Below, piece after piece: positions 34,245-42,768 of a stretch of DNA of 42,809 nt (within the stretch, counting starts at the first letter, position 1; each line of letters opens with the position of its first letter). The DNA lies in the NCBI RefSeq assembly GCF_905212365.1, contig NZ_CAJMEH010000011.1:1-42809 (forward strand). Reading direction: 5' to 3'. The stretch comes from an uncultured Phascolarctobacterium sp. (GTDB lineage: Bacteria; Bacillota; Negativicutes; Acidaminococcales; Acidaminococcaceae). The notes beneath the pieces are model-generated. The model saw only the letters and a program-made list of their open reading frames with translations, was not told where the DNA came from and did no database searches. Both the position numbers and the translations under genes were made by a program.

Positions 34245-35906
34245 TTATTTTTCTACCTTCACAAAATCATCCAGTACCGCTCCCGGCGCTACCATGGGCT
34301 CGACAATATCGCCCTGCTGAATAACAGCTTCGATGAGGAAGGGTCCCGAAGCAGCCTTAGCTTTTTCCAAAGCGGCGGCAAAGTCCTCGCAGGTCGTCGC
34401 CTGTACGCCGTCGGCGCCGCAGGAACGGGCAAAGCCGATAAAATCAAAGTCCGACAAAATAGTCGAAGAATAACGAGCGTCGTAGAACAGATGCTGCCAT
34501 TGGCGCACCATGCCCAGGCAGCTGTTATTGATAACGATGCTGATAAGCTTTTTCTGCTCGCGGCAGGCTGTGTACAGCTCCATACCAGTCATCTTAAAGC
34601 CGCCGTCGCCGCAGATATGCACTATCGTGCCGCCGGGCTTAGCGAAGGCCGCGCCCAAAGCCGCAGGCAGGCCAAAACCCATAGTGCCGCAGCCGCCGCT
34701 GGTCAGATGGTGCCGCGGCTTATCCACCGTCAGATGCTGCGCAGCCCACATTTGGTTCTGCCCTACGTCCGTAACGTAAACGGCTTCGTCGCCGAAGGTT
34801 TTGCTTAAATGCTTCATCAGCCAGGGAGCGGTTAAGCGGTCGCCGCTTTCCAGGCTGTGGTCCTCGGCAGCGTCCCACGCTTTAATCTGCTGCCACCAGT
34901 CCGCATGCTCCGCTTTATTTACCAAAGGCAGCAGCTCCTGCAAGGATTCCTTAATGTCGCCCACCACGGGCACGCTGACGGCAATATTTTTATCGATTTC
35001 CGAAGGGTCGATATCCAGCTGAATAATAGTCTTTTGCCCCACATAGCGGGTGCGGTCGCCGGTAACGCGCTCGCTGAAGCGGCTGCCAGCCACCACCAGA
35101 ATATCGGCGTTGACCACCGCCATATTGGAGGCGATGTGCCCGTGCATACCGGTCATGCCCAGGCTGCGGGGGTTGCTTCCCGGTACTGCGCCCACGCCCA
35201 TCAGCGTATTGACGATGGGCAGGTCGGCCTTGGCAGCCAGCTCCGCCAGCTCCTTGCCCGCGTCGCTGTTCAAAGCGCCGCCGCCTACCAACAGCACCGG
35301 CTTCCGAGCCTTGTTCAGCAGCTCGGCCGCCTGCTGCAGGCTGGCTTTGTCAGGCGCAGGCTTAGCAGGAACAGTCTCCTGCGCTTCCGGCTCCGTCCAT
35401 TCCATTTCCGCTACCTGCAAATTGCTGGGAATATCCACCAGCACGGGCCCTGGCCGCCCCTCTTTCGCAATGGCGAAAGCCCGGCGCAGCGTCGGCAGCA
35501 AATCCTCGCTGCGGCGCACCAGCGCGTTATATTTCGTAATGGGCACGGTCACACCCACAATATCTATCTCCTGAAAAGAATCGCGGCCTAAATTGCCCAC
35601 CGGCACCTGTCCGGTAATCGCTACCAGCGGCACCGAATCCAAATAAGCCGTTGCCAGACCGGTGACGATATTCGTTGCTCCCGGCCCGGAGGTGGCGATG
35701 CATACGCCGGTTTTGCCGCTGGCTCTGGCGTAGCCGTCCGCCGCATGGATAGCGCCCTGCTCATGAGCCGTCAGCACATTTTTCAGAGGCGCGTCGTACA
35801 ACGCGTCGTACAGGGGAATAACCTGACCGCCGGGATAACCGAAAACCGTATCTACTCCTTGCTCCAGCAGCACCTTAACGATTGCTTGCGAGCCCTTTAA
35901 CTTCAT
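34245..35906 (-). CDS. ilvB: Acetolactate synthase large subunit
   Basis: The ~553-residue thiamine-diphosphate enzyme condenses pyruvate with pyruvate or 2-ketobutyrate. The catalytic Glu region is AHEQGAIHAADGYARASG (about residue 47), with SGPGATN, and the ThDP/Mg site is GDGGFKMTGMEL through INNSCLGMVRQWQ. The start at 35906 has GGGGG upstream; a longer frame lacks a site. It lies 13 bases after ilvN. Confidence 0.96.
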   Translation of the reverse strand: MKLKGSQAIVKVLLEQGVDTVFGYPGGQVIPLYDALYDAPLKNVLTAHEQGAIHAADGYARASGKTGVCIATSGPGATNIVTGLATAYLDSVPLVAITGQVPVGNLGRDSFQEIDIVGVTVPITKYNALVRRSEDLLPTLRRAFAIAKEGRPGPVLVDIPSNLQVAEMEWTEPEAQETVPAKPAPDKASLQQAAELLNKARKPVLLVGGGALNSDAGKELAELAAKADLPIVNTLMGVGAVPGSNPRSLGMTGMHGHIASNMAVVNADILVVAGSRFSERVTGDRTRYVGQKTIIQLDIDPSEIDKNIAVSVPVVGDIKESLQELLPLVNKAEHADWWQQIKAWDAAEDHSLESGDRLTAPWLMKHLSKTFGDEAVYVTDVGQNQMWAAQHLTVDKPRHHLTSGGCGTMGFGLPAALGAAFAKPGGTIVHICGDGGFKMTGMELYTACREQKKLISIVINNSCLGMVRQWQHLFYDARYSSTILSDFDFIGFARSCGADGVQATTCEDFAAALEKAKAASGPFLIEAVIQQGDIVEPMVAPGAVLDDFVKVEK

Positions 35907-35919
35907 TACTGCATCCCCC

Positions 35920-36141
35920 TTAGGCCAAAGTATTAACGGACACCACGGCAACCTGCTTAGTTAAAAGCTTAGCCACCTGAGCGGCTACTAAGGCGTCCAG
36001 CTGAATTTCCAATTTCATCGTATCCGCTTCGGCGTCCATCCGCAAAGAACGTACCTGAGCGCCTTGCTTGGAAAGCACGCGCAAAATACGCGGCAATAAA
36101 GTTTCATCATTTTGTCCGGTTACAAGCACCTTTTCAAACAT
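35920..36141 (-). CDS. ilvN: Short acetolactate synthase regulatory subunit (ACT domain)
   Basis: The product is only 73 residues, a single ACT domain (VLVTGQNDETLLPRILRVLSKQGAQVRSLRM). It resembles E. coli IlvM in size rather than the usual ~160-residue IlvN/IlvH with a C-terminal extension. It would bind the large subunit and raise activity or confer feedback control. ATG at 36141 has a GGAGGAGAG site; longer frames read into the T-box leader. Confidence 0.85.
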   Translation of the reverse strand: MFEKVLVTGQNDETLLPRILRVLSKQGAQVRSLRMDAEADTMKLEIQLDALVAAQVAKLLTKQVAVVSVNTLA

Positions 36142-36178
36142 TTTCTCTCCTCCATTCAAGTACATTTTCTGATGGACT

Positions 36179-36443
36179 AAAAAAGCCCCTACCTGCATAT
36201 GCAAGTAGGGGCGTAAATTACGCGGTACCACCCTAATTTATCACTTCAGCACCAGTCCATCAACCGGCTCGGAGCTAACGCCTCCGCTGCGCATCAGTCT
36301 ACTCGCTTTCACTTTCGCTGACGAGTTCATGGGTGATTTACTCAATAAGGCTCCGTGCCGATTTGCACCAACCATCGGCTCTCTGCAAGCTTTGCGCTTA
36401 TCTTTATTCCCAATCATCACCTTTATGGGTCGATTTGAAATTA
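36179..36443 (-). ncRNA. T-box leader of the ilv operon (probably tRNA-Ile sensing)
   Basis: On the - strand AGGGTGGTACCGCG (36221-36234) matches the conserved T-box antiterminator. It is followed by a terminator stem GCCCCTAC/GTAGGGGC with a T run (36179-36212). The upstream part folds as a Stem I with a GTGATGA K-turn-like element and a specifier loop. By my fold the specifier is ATC at 36335-36337 (isoleucine), right after an AGTA segment. Uncharged tRNA would permit read-through into ilvNBC. The T-box call is firm; the specifier is tentative. Confidence 0.92.
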
Positions 36444-36448
36444 CTGAT

Positions 36449-36477
36449 ACTATACTACCTTTTCAGCGACTTGTCAA
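36449..36477 (-). promoter_or_regulatory. Promoter of the ilv T-box transcript
   Basis: On the - strand TTGACA, 17 bases, TATAGT. Confidence 0.8.
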
Positions 36478-36647
36478 CTATTTTCTAAAAAAATTTTCTA
36501 AAATGCTTTTCTATACACCAAGCAAAAGCATTTTTCAATTTTTGTGCTTGAGCTGCGCACAAATCAACGAACCGCCTTATTTCGCGCTCTTTTTCAGTGT
36601 ACATTTCTACTCAAAGTCCGCAGATTGCGCACACGCTCTTTGGCAGA

Positions 36648-36682
36648 GAAAAGCAGCCGGCGCAAAGCGTAGCACCGGCTGC
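36648..36682 (-). terminator. Terminator after the UxaE-like gene
   Basis: On the - strand GCAGCCGG pairs with CCGGCTGC around a ~14-base loop, followed by TTTTCTC. Confidence 0.75.
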
Positions 36683-36694
36683 CAAAGAAGTAAT

Positions 36695-38068
36695 TTATAT
36701 TTTTTTCAGGAAGCTGCTCACGTCATTACGCACGGCTTCGGCATATTCTGCCTTGTGAGCCGCTAAAAATTCCTTAACGGCGGCGGCCAAACCAGCTTCC
36801 TTCGGATTGAGCGCCTTTTTATAGCTCAAAGCCAAAGCGCGGCCTGCTTCCGTTCCGCACAGATTCTCGACAGGGGCGGGGCTGATGCCGCCAGCCTCTG
36901 CCAGCTTAGCGTACAGCTCCGCGTCGTTGGCGGCAATAAGCTTGACGGCGCTCAGCCACAGAATATTGTTCAGTTTGAAATGCACCTTGCCCTTAGTGTA
37001 TTTCATTACTAACGCCGGGTCAGCCAAACCAATATCGGCGTTGCCCAGGCTCAGGCGGTATTCAAAAGCCGACGCAATGTCGCAGTGCAGCTGCAAATTT
37101 TCTGCCAGCGCCGCGTCCTCGTTCAACGTATCCAGACAAACGGCAGCCAGCTTAATGCCGTTGCGCTCCAGCTCATTGGCAATCAGATAATGCTCCTGCG
37201 GCGTCAGCAGCTTGCCCGGCTTGGACAGGGACAGCTCAAAATCGATATCCCAGGGCGTATTTTTCAGATAAGAATTATAAATGAACTGCACGTGCATAAT
37301 CGCTTCGCCGTATTCCAAAATAATACGGTGCAGCTGCGTTTCTTCAAAAGAAAGCTTGCTATTACCCACTTTAAATTCAGCGTTGAGATAAGATGCGTTA
37401 ACCGCCGCGCGGAAGGTTTCGTTAAATTCCTCAAAACGCTTTTCAACTTCGACGTCGGAAAGCTTCTCAATGCTCAAATTTATTTTATCGCTGCAATCGA
37501 AGCCAATCATACTGTAGCCGTAAAGCAGCGCCTTAACGATATCCTCCTCGGTTTTTAAACCGGCGGCGTTGGCGCCATAGCCCTCGCGGCAACCTGCTTC
37601 TAGCACGCCCCAGGTCGCAGTGTCCACAGCCTCCAGAAAATTGCGCTGCAAAGCGGCGCTGTCCTCGGCGGTATAATCCACCAGTACCGGTTTCAGCTGA
37701 CGCTTGGTAAACAGCTCGGCAGCAAAGGCGTCGGCCTCGCCCAGCCAATCGCTGAAGCCCACGCTGGCGCCGCGAGTACCGCAGGCCGACGGCGCGGCCC
37801 ATTTGACAAAACGGCGCACCACGGCGGCGTTATTGGCGTTAAGCGCCGCTATAGTAACCTGCACGCCCTTAACCTCAGCCTTTTGCTCCGCTTCCTTCAG
37901 CATAGCGCATAAAGGAGCTTCTCCCTGAGCCGCCACGGCTAACCGCTTACCGTCGCCGGTATTAACTAAAGCCAGCCAACCGCCGGGAACCTCGCATACG
38001 GATTTATTTATTACCTCGCCTGCCGCTTCCTGCAAAGCGGCTACGGCTATCGCTTGTTTTAAAGCCAT
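36695..38068 (-). CDS. Divergent tagaturonate-epimerase-like (UxaE-like) protein
   Basis: The ~457-residue protein is not clearly recognised. Its second half has a pattern like UxaE (tagaturonate 3-epimerase): DIDFELSLS, then a TPQEHYLIANELERNGIKLAA helix, then an HCDIASAFEYRLSLGNADIGL strand-loop. Where I recall UxaE having a VDET-type acidic motif, this protein reads LSKPGK, so it may have lost or changed the activity. The upstream half has GYSMIGFDCSDKIN. ATG at 38068 is chosen for GGAGG 8 bases upstream. No uronate-pathway genes are adjacent. It stands alone with its own terminator. Confidence 0.5.
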   Translation of the reverse strand: MALKQAIAVAALQEAAGEVINKSVCEVPGGWLALVNTGDGKRLAVAAQGEAPLCAMLKEAEQKAEVKGVQVTIAALNANNAAVVRRFVKWAAPSACGTRGASVGFSDWLGEADAFAAELFTKRQLKPVLVDYTAEDSAALQRNFLEAVDTATWGVLEAGCREGYGANAAGLKTEEDIVKALLYGYSMIGFDCSDKINLSIEKLSDVEVEKRFEEFNETFRAAVNASYLNAEFKVGNSKLSFEETQLHRIILEYGEAIMHVQFIYNSYLKNTPWDIDFELSLSKPGKLLTPQEHYLIANELERNGIKLAAVCLDTLNEDAALAENLQLHCDIASAFEYRLSLGNADIGLADPALVMKYTKGKVHFKLNNILWLSAVKLIAANDAELYAKLAEAGGISPAPVENLCGTEAGRALALSYKKALNPKEAGLAAAVKEFLAAHKAEYAEAVRNDVSSFLKKI

Positions 38069-38257
38069 TCTTTCTGCCTCCATTTACACACATAATTTTT
38101 CATATTAATATTATCGCTAAAATTGGCGCGTAAAGCAAGCACAAACTTCACTTTATGTAAAAAACCTGCGTTTGCGCATAAACTGCGCACATTTGCTTCC
38201 GCTTTGATAAATAGCGGCAGAGAAAAATACTACTAGCTGTGGTCTTTGCCTTCCAGG

Positions 38258-38405
38258 TTATCAACAGTATGCACAAACTTATCAACAGTTTTTGTGCATA
38301 ACTCGGCGCTGTCTACAAGTTATCCACTAAAGGTCTTCTGGATAAAAGGCTTATTTATGCACTTTTTACCGCTTTATCAACATGTTATACACAAACTGTG
38401 GATAA
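38258..38405. other. DnaA-box cluster (oriC-like or DnaA-titration site)
   Basis: Within 148 bases there are eight sites close to the DnaA box TTATNCACA. They are TTATCAACA (38258, 38279, 38374), TTATGCACA (38293, - strand), TTATCCACT (38320), TTATGCACT (38355), TTATACACA (38385) and a perfect TTATCCACA (38397, - strand). One-mismatch sites lie at 38267 and 38173. This density is far above chance and typical of oriC. dnaA and dnaN are not in view. Confidence 0.75.
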
Positions 38406-38744
38406 CTTTAATAACATATTCCAGCATCTTTCCACAGCCCTAGATATAGTACCGCAGCCCAGCCTGCCGCTGTCCATTCTTTAAAACGACGCTCCAACCC
38501 AGTCTGTCAAGGGCTTTTTTTATCTTAAAGCCAGTGATTTAACATACATTTTACTAAAGCCGCTGCAAAAGGCTTGAACAAGCAGGTTTCTTTTTTCTGA
38601 TAATTAAAATGTGCCGCGAAGTTTTTACGTTAAGAAAAATACGGCATCATAAAAATAAAATGAACAAAGGATTAGCTAACGGCGTATATAAAACAAGGCT
38701 CCCGCCTTTAGCACAATGCCAAAGACAAAAGCCCAAAATAAAAT
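38406..38744. other. Gene-free AT-rich stretch beside the DnaA boxes
   Basis: No credible gene is seen. The segment 38510-38700 has several A/T-rich blocks that could be an unwinding element if the boxes are an origin. A small hairpin AAGGC-GGGA-GCCTT near 38694-38708 may be a weak terminator for rarD on the - strand. The stretch 38069-38257 on the other side of the boxes likewise holds no gene. Confidence 0.5.
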
Positions 38745-39629
38745 TCATTTACGTTTCAGCTGTGAATAAGTGAAAAACAGCAGGCCAATCCAAATACAGC
38801 CAAAAGAAACGGCATGCGTCGCCGTAAAGTCCTCACCGTAAACAAAAATTCCCAAAAGCAGCGTAATCGACGGTGACATATACTGCATAAAGCCCACCAT
38901 ATTCAAGGGCAGCAGCTTGGCGCAGCCCGTAAACAGCAGTAAAGGCGAGGCTGTGACAATGCCTGCCCCCATCAAAAAGCCAAGCGTCAGCGTATCGCAG
39001 CTTTGATAAATATTGCCACCGCGCTGACTTAAATAATACAGATAGTAAGCCATCAGCGGCGATATCAAAAGCGTTTCCAGCATAATGCTGGTCAAGGCCT
39101 GTGCTTTAATAAGCTTTTTCAACAAACCGTACAAAGCGAAGGTCGCTGCCAAGCCCACGGACACCCATGGCAGGCTGCCGTTTTTGAAAATAATTACGGC
39201 AATGCCGACAGTGGCCCACAGCACAGCGATAATCTGCAAACGCGAAAGACGCTCGCGTAAAAACAGCATGCCGAAAAGCACGCTGACCAAAGGGTTGATA
39301 TAATAGCCCATACTGGTTTCCACAATGCGGCCTACTTCTACGGCCCAAATAAAAATCCCCCAGTTGAAGCTGATGGTAACAGCGGCTAAAATCATGCAGA
39401 CACCTGTTTTCCAAGAGCTAAAAATATCCCTGCTTTCCTGCACAAATGTCTTAAACTTCCCTGTCGCTGCAATCAGCAGAAAAACAAATACAGCCGACCA
39501 TAAAAAACGGCTGGCTAAAATCTCCATAGCATCCACATGCTGCAGCTGCTTCCAATACACGGGCAGTACGCCCCAAATCAAATAAGCGCCCAAGCCGTAA
39601 AGAACGCCTAAACGATAATTTTTTTCCAT
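38745..39629 (-). CDS. rarD: RarD-type EamA transporter
   Basis: The 294-residue protein has ten predicted helices as two EamA halves. The N-terminal GLGAYLIWGVLPVYWKQL and FLWSAVFVF are typical of RarD, with FIWAVEVGRIVETSMGYYINPLVSVLFG in the middle. RarD-type proteins are inner-membrane exporters whose substrates are mostly unknown. A GAGGGG site precedes the ATG. Confidence 0.9.
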   Translation of the reverse strand: MEKNYRLGVLYGLGAYLIWGVLPVYWKQLQHVDAMEILASRFLWSAVFVFLLIAATGKFKTFVQESRDIFSSWKTGVCMILAAVTISFNWGIFIWAVEVGRIVETSMGYYINPLVSVLFGMLFLRERLSRLQIIAVLWATVGIAVIIFKNGSLPWVSVGLAATFALYGLLKKLIKAQALTSIMLETLLISPLMAYYLYYLSQRGGNIYQSCDTLTLGFLMGAGIVTASPLLLFTGCAKLLPLNMVGFMQYMSPSITLLLGIFVYGEDFTATHAVSFGCIWIGLLFFTYSQLKRK

Positions 39630-39645
39630 AATTAGCCCCTCATTT

Positions 39646-40146
39646 CTATTTTATATGAAGCAGAAGCGTGTCAGCCGCGGCCTCCGCATTCATGCCGGAA
39701 GTATCTATTTTTATTGTGTCCAGCTCTTTATATAAAGGAAGCCTTGCAATACTGCGCTCGATAATATCATCTGAACGCAGTCCGGCGTCCATGTCTTTTT
39801 GCAGCCGCAAGCGCAGCTCCGCCTTCGAGCAAAGCAAGGAAAAGGCCGTCACATGGCAGCCGTCCACCGGTAAATTTGCCAGCAGCTCGTTGATAATCTT
39901 CTGCTCGGGCATCACCCAGCAAAAAATTATATTTTCATAAGCGGAGCACATTAAAAAATTTTTGAGCAGAAAGCAAATATTTTCCATGACCACACGCTTC
40001 GTTTCCTCGTTGACCACAAATGGATTAGCGTCCCAACACCAATCGCCGTCCAGAAAAACGCTGTTGGGCAGTTTCTTTTTAAGTATTTGCCCTACTGTGC
40101 TTTTGCCTACGCCCATCGGCCCGCCGACTAAAAATAATTTTTTCAT
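39646..40146 (-). CDS. P-loop nucleotide kinase-like ATPase
   Basis: The ~166-residue protein begins with Walker A GGPMGVGKST (about residues 7-16), followed by LDGDWCWD (a possible substrate-binding Asp), a central hydrophobic beta strand, and a lid-like RSDDIIERSIARLPLY. It resembles small shikimate/gluconate-type or AAA_33 kinases; the substrate is unknown. ATG at 40146 is used; an in-frame GTG 9 bases earlier lies within the ribosome site. Confidence 0.75.
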   Translation of the reverse strand: MKKLFLVGGPMGVGKSTVGQILKKKLPNSVFLDGDWCWDANPFVVNEETKRVVMENICFLLKNFLMCSAYENIIFCWVMPEQKIINELLANLPVDGCHVTAFSLLCSKAELRLRLQKDMDAGLRSDDIIERSIARLPLYKELDTIKIDTSGMNAEAAADTLLLHIK

Positions 40147-40163
40147 AAGCGCCACCTATAAGC

Positions 40164-41345
40164 TCACTTCTGCAAGCTCTTTGGAATGGGTATGCGCAAA
40201 GCCACTAAAGCGGCGACTATAGGCAGCCAAACTAAAAGCTGCATAACGACGGGCAAACCGTAACGGTCGGCCAAAAAGCCTAAAATTGTTACGCCAAAAC
40301 CGCCCAAGCCTACGCTAAAGCCAATGGTCAAGCCTGAGGCCATGCCCACGTTATTAGGCATCATGCACTGCGCCAGCACAATGGTCGTAGCAAAAGAGCC
40401 GATAATAAAAAATCCTGAAAGCACGGCGGCAGCCATAGCCAAAAACGGCTTTGCAACCACGGTTACGGCAAAAATAGCCGGAATGCTCAGCATAATAGAG
40501 CCTAATAAAATTTTTCGCGCACCCAATTTATCGCTAAGTATCGAACCCACATAAGTGCCAGCCACGCCGCCCAATAAAAAACATGTTACTAAGGCGCTAG
40601 ACGCTAACGGTTCAAAGCCGCGGAACTTAATAAAAAATAAAGGCAGATATGTAGAAATTCCCGAGTGTACGGAAGAACGCATAAAAATATAGAACAAAAT
40701 TAAAAACAATCCGGTTTTGGAAAAATGAACTTCTCCCTTAACATCAGCCTGCTTGGAACGAAGCACTTCATGCTCGATATTTACTCTTTGGTAAACCGGC
40801 ATATATCTAGTCATCAATCCGAAAACTAAAAGCCCCGGCAGCACAAAATACACCGTATTATGCAAGCCGCCGGCAAACCCCAGCAGAAAAGTCATCAGCA
40901 TAGAACCAAAGGCCATACCGGCATTGCCGCCAATGGAAAAAAGTCCCATATTTCTCGCCCAATTGCCGTCGTCGCTCAAAAAATTTACCGTTTTTGAGGC
41001 TTGGGGATGGTAAGTAGCGCTGGCCAAGCTTATGAAAACCACTGTGCAAAGCAGTAACGTATAGGACGAAACTAGGCCGACAAAAGCAAAACCGGCCCCT
41101 GCCAACGCGGCGCACAACGGCAGCAAGTGTGGCAAAGAGCGCTTATCTGTCAAATAGCCAAAAGCCGGCTGAATAACCGAGGACATAATATTTTGCAGCA
41201 GCACAATAGCCGCCAGCTGCGAATAGCTCAAGGAAAACAATTCCTTCAGAGGGGGCAGTACGATTGGCAGCGCTCCGGCCTGCATATCCGTTACCAAATG
41301 TCCCAAAGCTAAGGCAACCACGGGCAAATATAATTTATTTTGCAT
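40164..41345 (-). CDS. MFS transporter, fosmidomycin-resistance (Fsr) type
   Basis: The 393-residue, 12-helix MFS protein has the Fsr-like N-terminus ALGHLVTDMQAGALPIVLPPLK and FGYLTDKRSLPHLLP (motif A region), then SLASATYHPQASKTV. Fsr-type exporters expel fosmidomycin and other compounds by proton exchange. Substrate in this host is unknown. An AGGAGC site precedes the ATG. Confidence 0.88.
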   Translation of the reverse strand: MQNKLYLPVVALALGHLVTDMQAGALPIVLPPLKELFSLSYSQLAAIVLLQNIMSSVIQPAFGYLTDKRSLPHLLPLCAALAGAGFAFVGLVSSYTLLLCTVVFISLASATYHPQASKTVNFLSDDGNWARNMGLFSIGGNAGMAFGSMLMTFLLGFAGGLHNTVYFVLPGLLVFGLMTRYMPVYQRVNIEHEVLRSKQADVKGEVHFSKTGLFLILFYIFMRSSVHSGISTYLPLFFIKFRGFEPLASSALVTCFLLGGVAGTYVGSILSDKLGARKILLGSIMLSIPAIFAVTVVAKPFLAMAAAVLSGFFIIGSFATTIVLAQCMMPNNVGMASGLTIGFSVGLGGFGVTILGFLADRYGLPVVMQLLVWLPIVAALVALRIPIPKSLQK

Positions 41346-41398
41346 AGGAACAGCTCCTTTGGAAAAATATTTTTTGTAATTTTTTAATTATAACATAC

Positions 41399-41920
41399 TC
41401 ACTTGCGGGCGGCAAATAAATTTTGCACCTCTAACCCTTCAAGCTGCAAAAGGCGTTCCTTGCGCCATAAACCTCCGGCATAACCCATCAGGCTGCCGTT
41501 CATTCCGACAACACGATGGCAGGGCACCATAATGCAAACGGGGTTATGTCCTACCGCTCCTCCTACAGCCTGGGCCGACATCATCCCGGAGCCACGCTGA
41601 GCCGCAATTTTTTGCGCCAGTTCTTTATAGGTAGTTAAGCAACCATAAGGTATTTGCAGCAAAAGCTGCCAAACTTGCATCCTAAACTGGCTGCCCTGTA
41701 AAGCTAAAGGAGGAAGCGCTCCCGGAGCGCGTCCGGCAAAATAAGCGTTCAACCACTTAGCGGCAGCGTCGAAAACAGGCAGCTGCGTCTCCTGCGCCTG
41801 CTCCACCAAGGCAGCCGGATAAAATTTATCGTCAATAAAATTCAGATTGGTCAGACCTTCACCGTCACTGAGCATAATCATTTCGCCTAAAGGCGAAGCG
41901 TAGCGATTTTTAAAAAGCAT
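41399..41920 (-). CDS. ogt: Methylated-DNA-protein-cysteine methyltransferase
   Basis: The 173-residue suicide repair protein removes O6-alkyl groups from guanine. The acceptor Cys134 is in IMVPCHRVVG, preceded by GGAVGHNP and followed by the GGLWRKERLLQLE helix. The N-terminal domain is the small Ogt type without an AraC region. It is 21 bases from an AlkA-like glycosylase, forming an alkylation-repair pair. Confidence 0.95.
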   Translation of the reverse strand: MLFKNRYASPLGEMIMLSDGEGLTNLNFIDDKFYPAALVEQAQETQLPVFDAAAKWLNAYFAGRAPGALPPLALQGSQFRMQVWQLLLQIPYGCLTTYKELAQKIAAQRGSGMMSAQAVGGAVGHNPVCIMVPCHRVVGMNGSLMGYAGGLWRKERLLQLEGLEVQNLFAARK

Positions 41921-41941
41921 TGTTGTACCTCTTTTCGGAAT

Positions 41942-42595
41942 TTATTTCTTCTTATTTATTTTCTTCTGCGCGCCATAATCCTTCATGCCTTCTATCGCTC
42001 CGCCCGCTATGGCCCATAAATACAGGCTGGCTATGCTGCCGTAAGGAGTATAACGGCGGCGGTATTTAGCGAATAGCTCTTTTGTTATTTTACGATGATG
42101 GTACAGCATACGCAGGCCCCGCTGGATTGCTAAATCGTCAAAGCTCAAAATATCACGACGCTGCAAACAAAAAAGCAAAATCATTTCTGCCGTCCACACG
42201 CCAATGCCCTTTAAATTGCGTAAAGCTTCAATAGCTTCCTTATCTCCCATATGCTGAACAGCGTCTAAATCGAAGCTGCCGTTAACGACTTTCGCGGCAA
42301 AATCCTTAATATACAGCGCTTTACGCATACTCATGCCTAAAGACTGCAAAGCTTCGGCAGATGCGGCATTTACATTTTGAGCTTCAATAGAGCCCAAATA
42401 ATTCTGCAAGCGTCCCCAAATTGTGGCCTGTGCTTTTGACGAAATTTGCTGGCCCACTATATGATGTACCACGGACGCAAAAAGGTCGTCGTCCGTTACC
42501 CGCTCAATCATGCCTATTTGCTCGATAGCAGCGGCTAAACGCTTATCCTTTTTCTTTAGATACGCCAGCTCCTTTTCGCCATACTGAAAATGCAT
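41942..42595 (-). CDS. AlkA-like DNA-3-methyladenine glycosylase (HhH-GPD)
   Basis: The ~217-residue protein has the helix-hairpin-helix LKGIGVWTAEM (about residues 128-138) and the catalytic Asp in DILSFDDLAIQRG (about residue 153 or 154), the HhH-GPD fold used to excise alkylated bases. An early VVHHIVGQQIS is typical of AlkA relatives. ATG at 42595 is preferred: AAGGAGT touches an ATG at 42604 too closely, but is about 10 bases from the second ATG. There is no iron-sulfur cluster at the C-terminus. It pairs with ogt. Confidence 0.9.
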   Translation of the reverse strand: MHFQYGEKELAYLKKKDKRLAAAIEQIGMIERVTDDDLFASVVHHIVGQQISSKAQATIWGRLQNYLGSIEAQNVNAASAEALQSLGMSMRKALYIKDFAAKVVNGSFDLDAVQHMGDKEAIEALRNLKGIGVWTAEMILLFCLQRRDILSFDDLAIQRGLRMLYHHRKITKELFAKYRRRYTPYGSIASLYLWAIAGGAIEGMKDYGAQKKINKKK

Positions 42596-42736
42596 AAGCC
42601 ACATACTCCTTACGTTTATTCTTTCATCTAATTATAACAGAAATTTTCTCACTTCACCGAAAGTATTTAATAAAGTTTTAAAATTCAGCGAAGCGGCAGC
42701 CAGGCCGCGTCCTTGTCGGCTGCTATCAGCGCATAG

Positions 42737-42768
42737 AAAAAGACTCAAGCATTCGCTTGAGTCTTTTT
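42737..42768. terminator. Bidirectional terminator at the right edge
   Basis: AAAAAGACTCAAGC-ATTC-GCTTGAGTCTTTTT is a perfect 14-bp hairpin with A and T runs on both sides. It probably ends a gene entering from the right. Confidence 0.9.

Noticed and set aside
36326..36445. Near-repeat AAATCGACCCAT / AAATCACCCAT in the T-box leader
   Set aside because: Both segments fall in or just before the Stem I region, where a chance resemblance is likely; it is too short and imperfect to call a repeat element.
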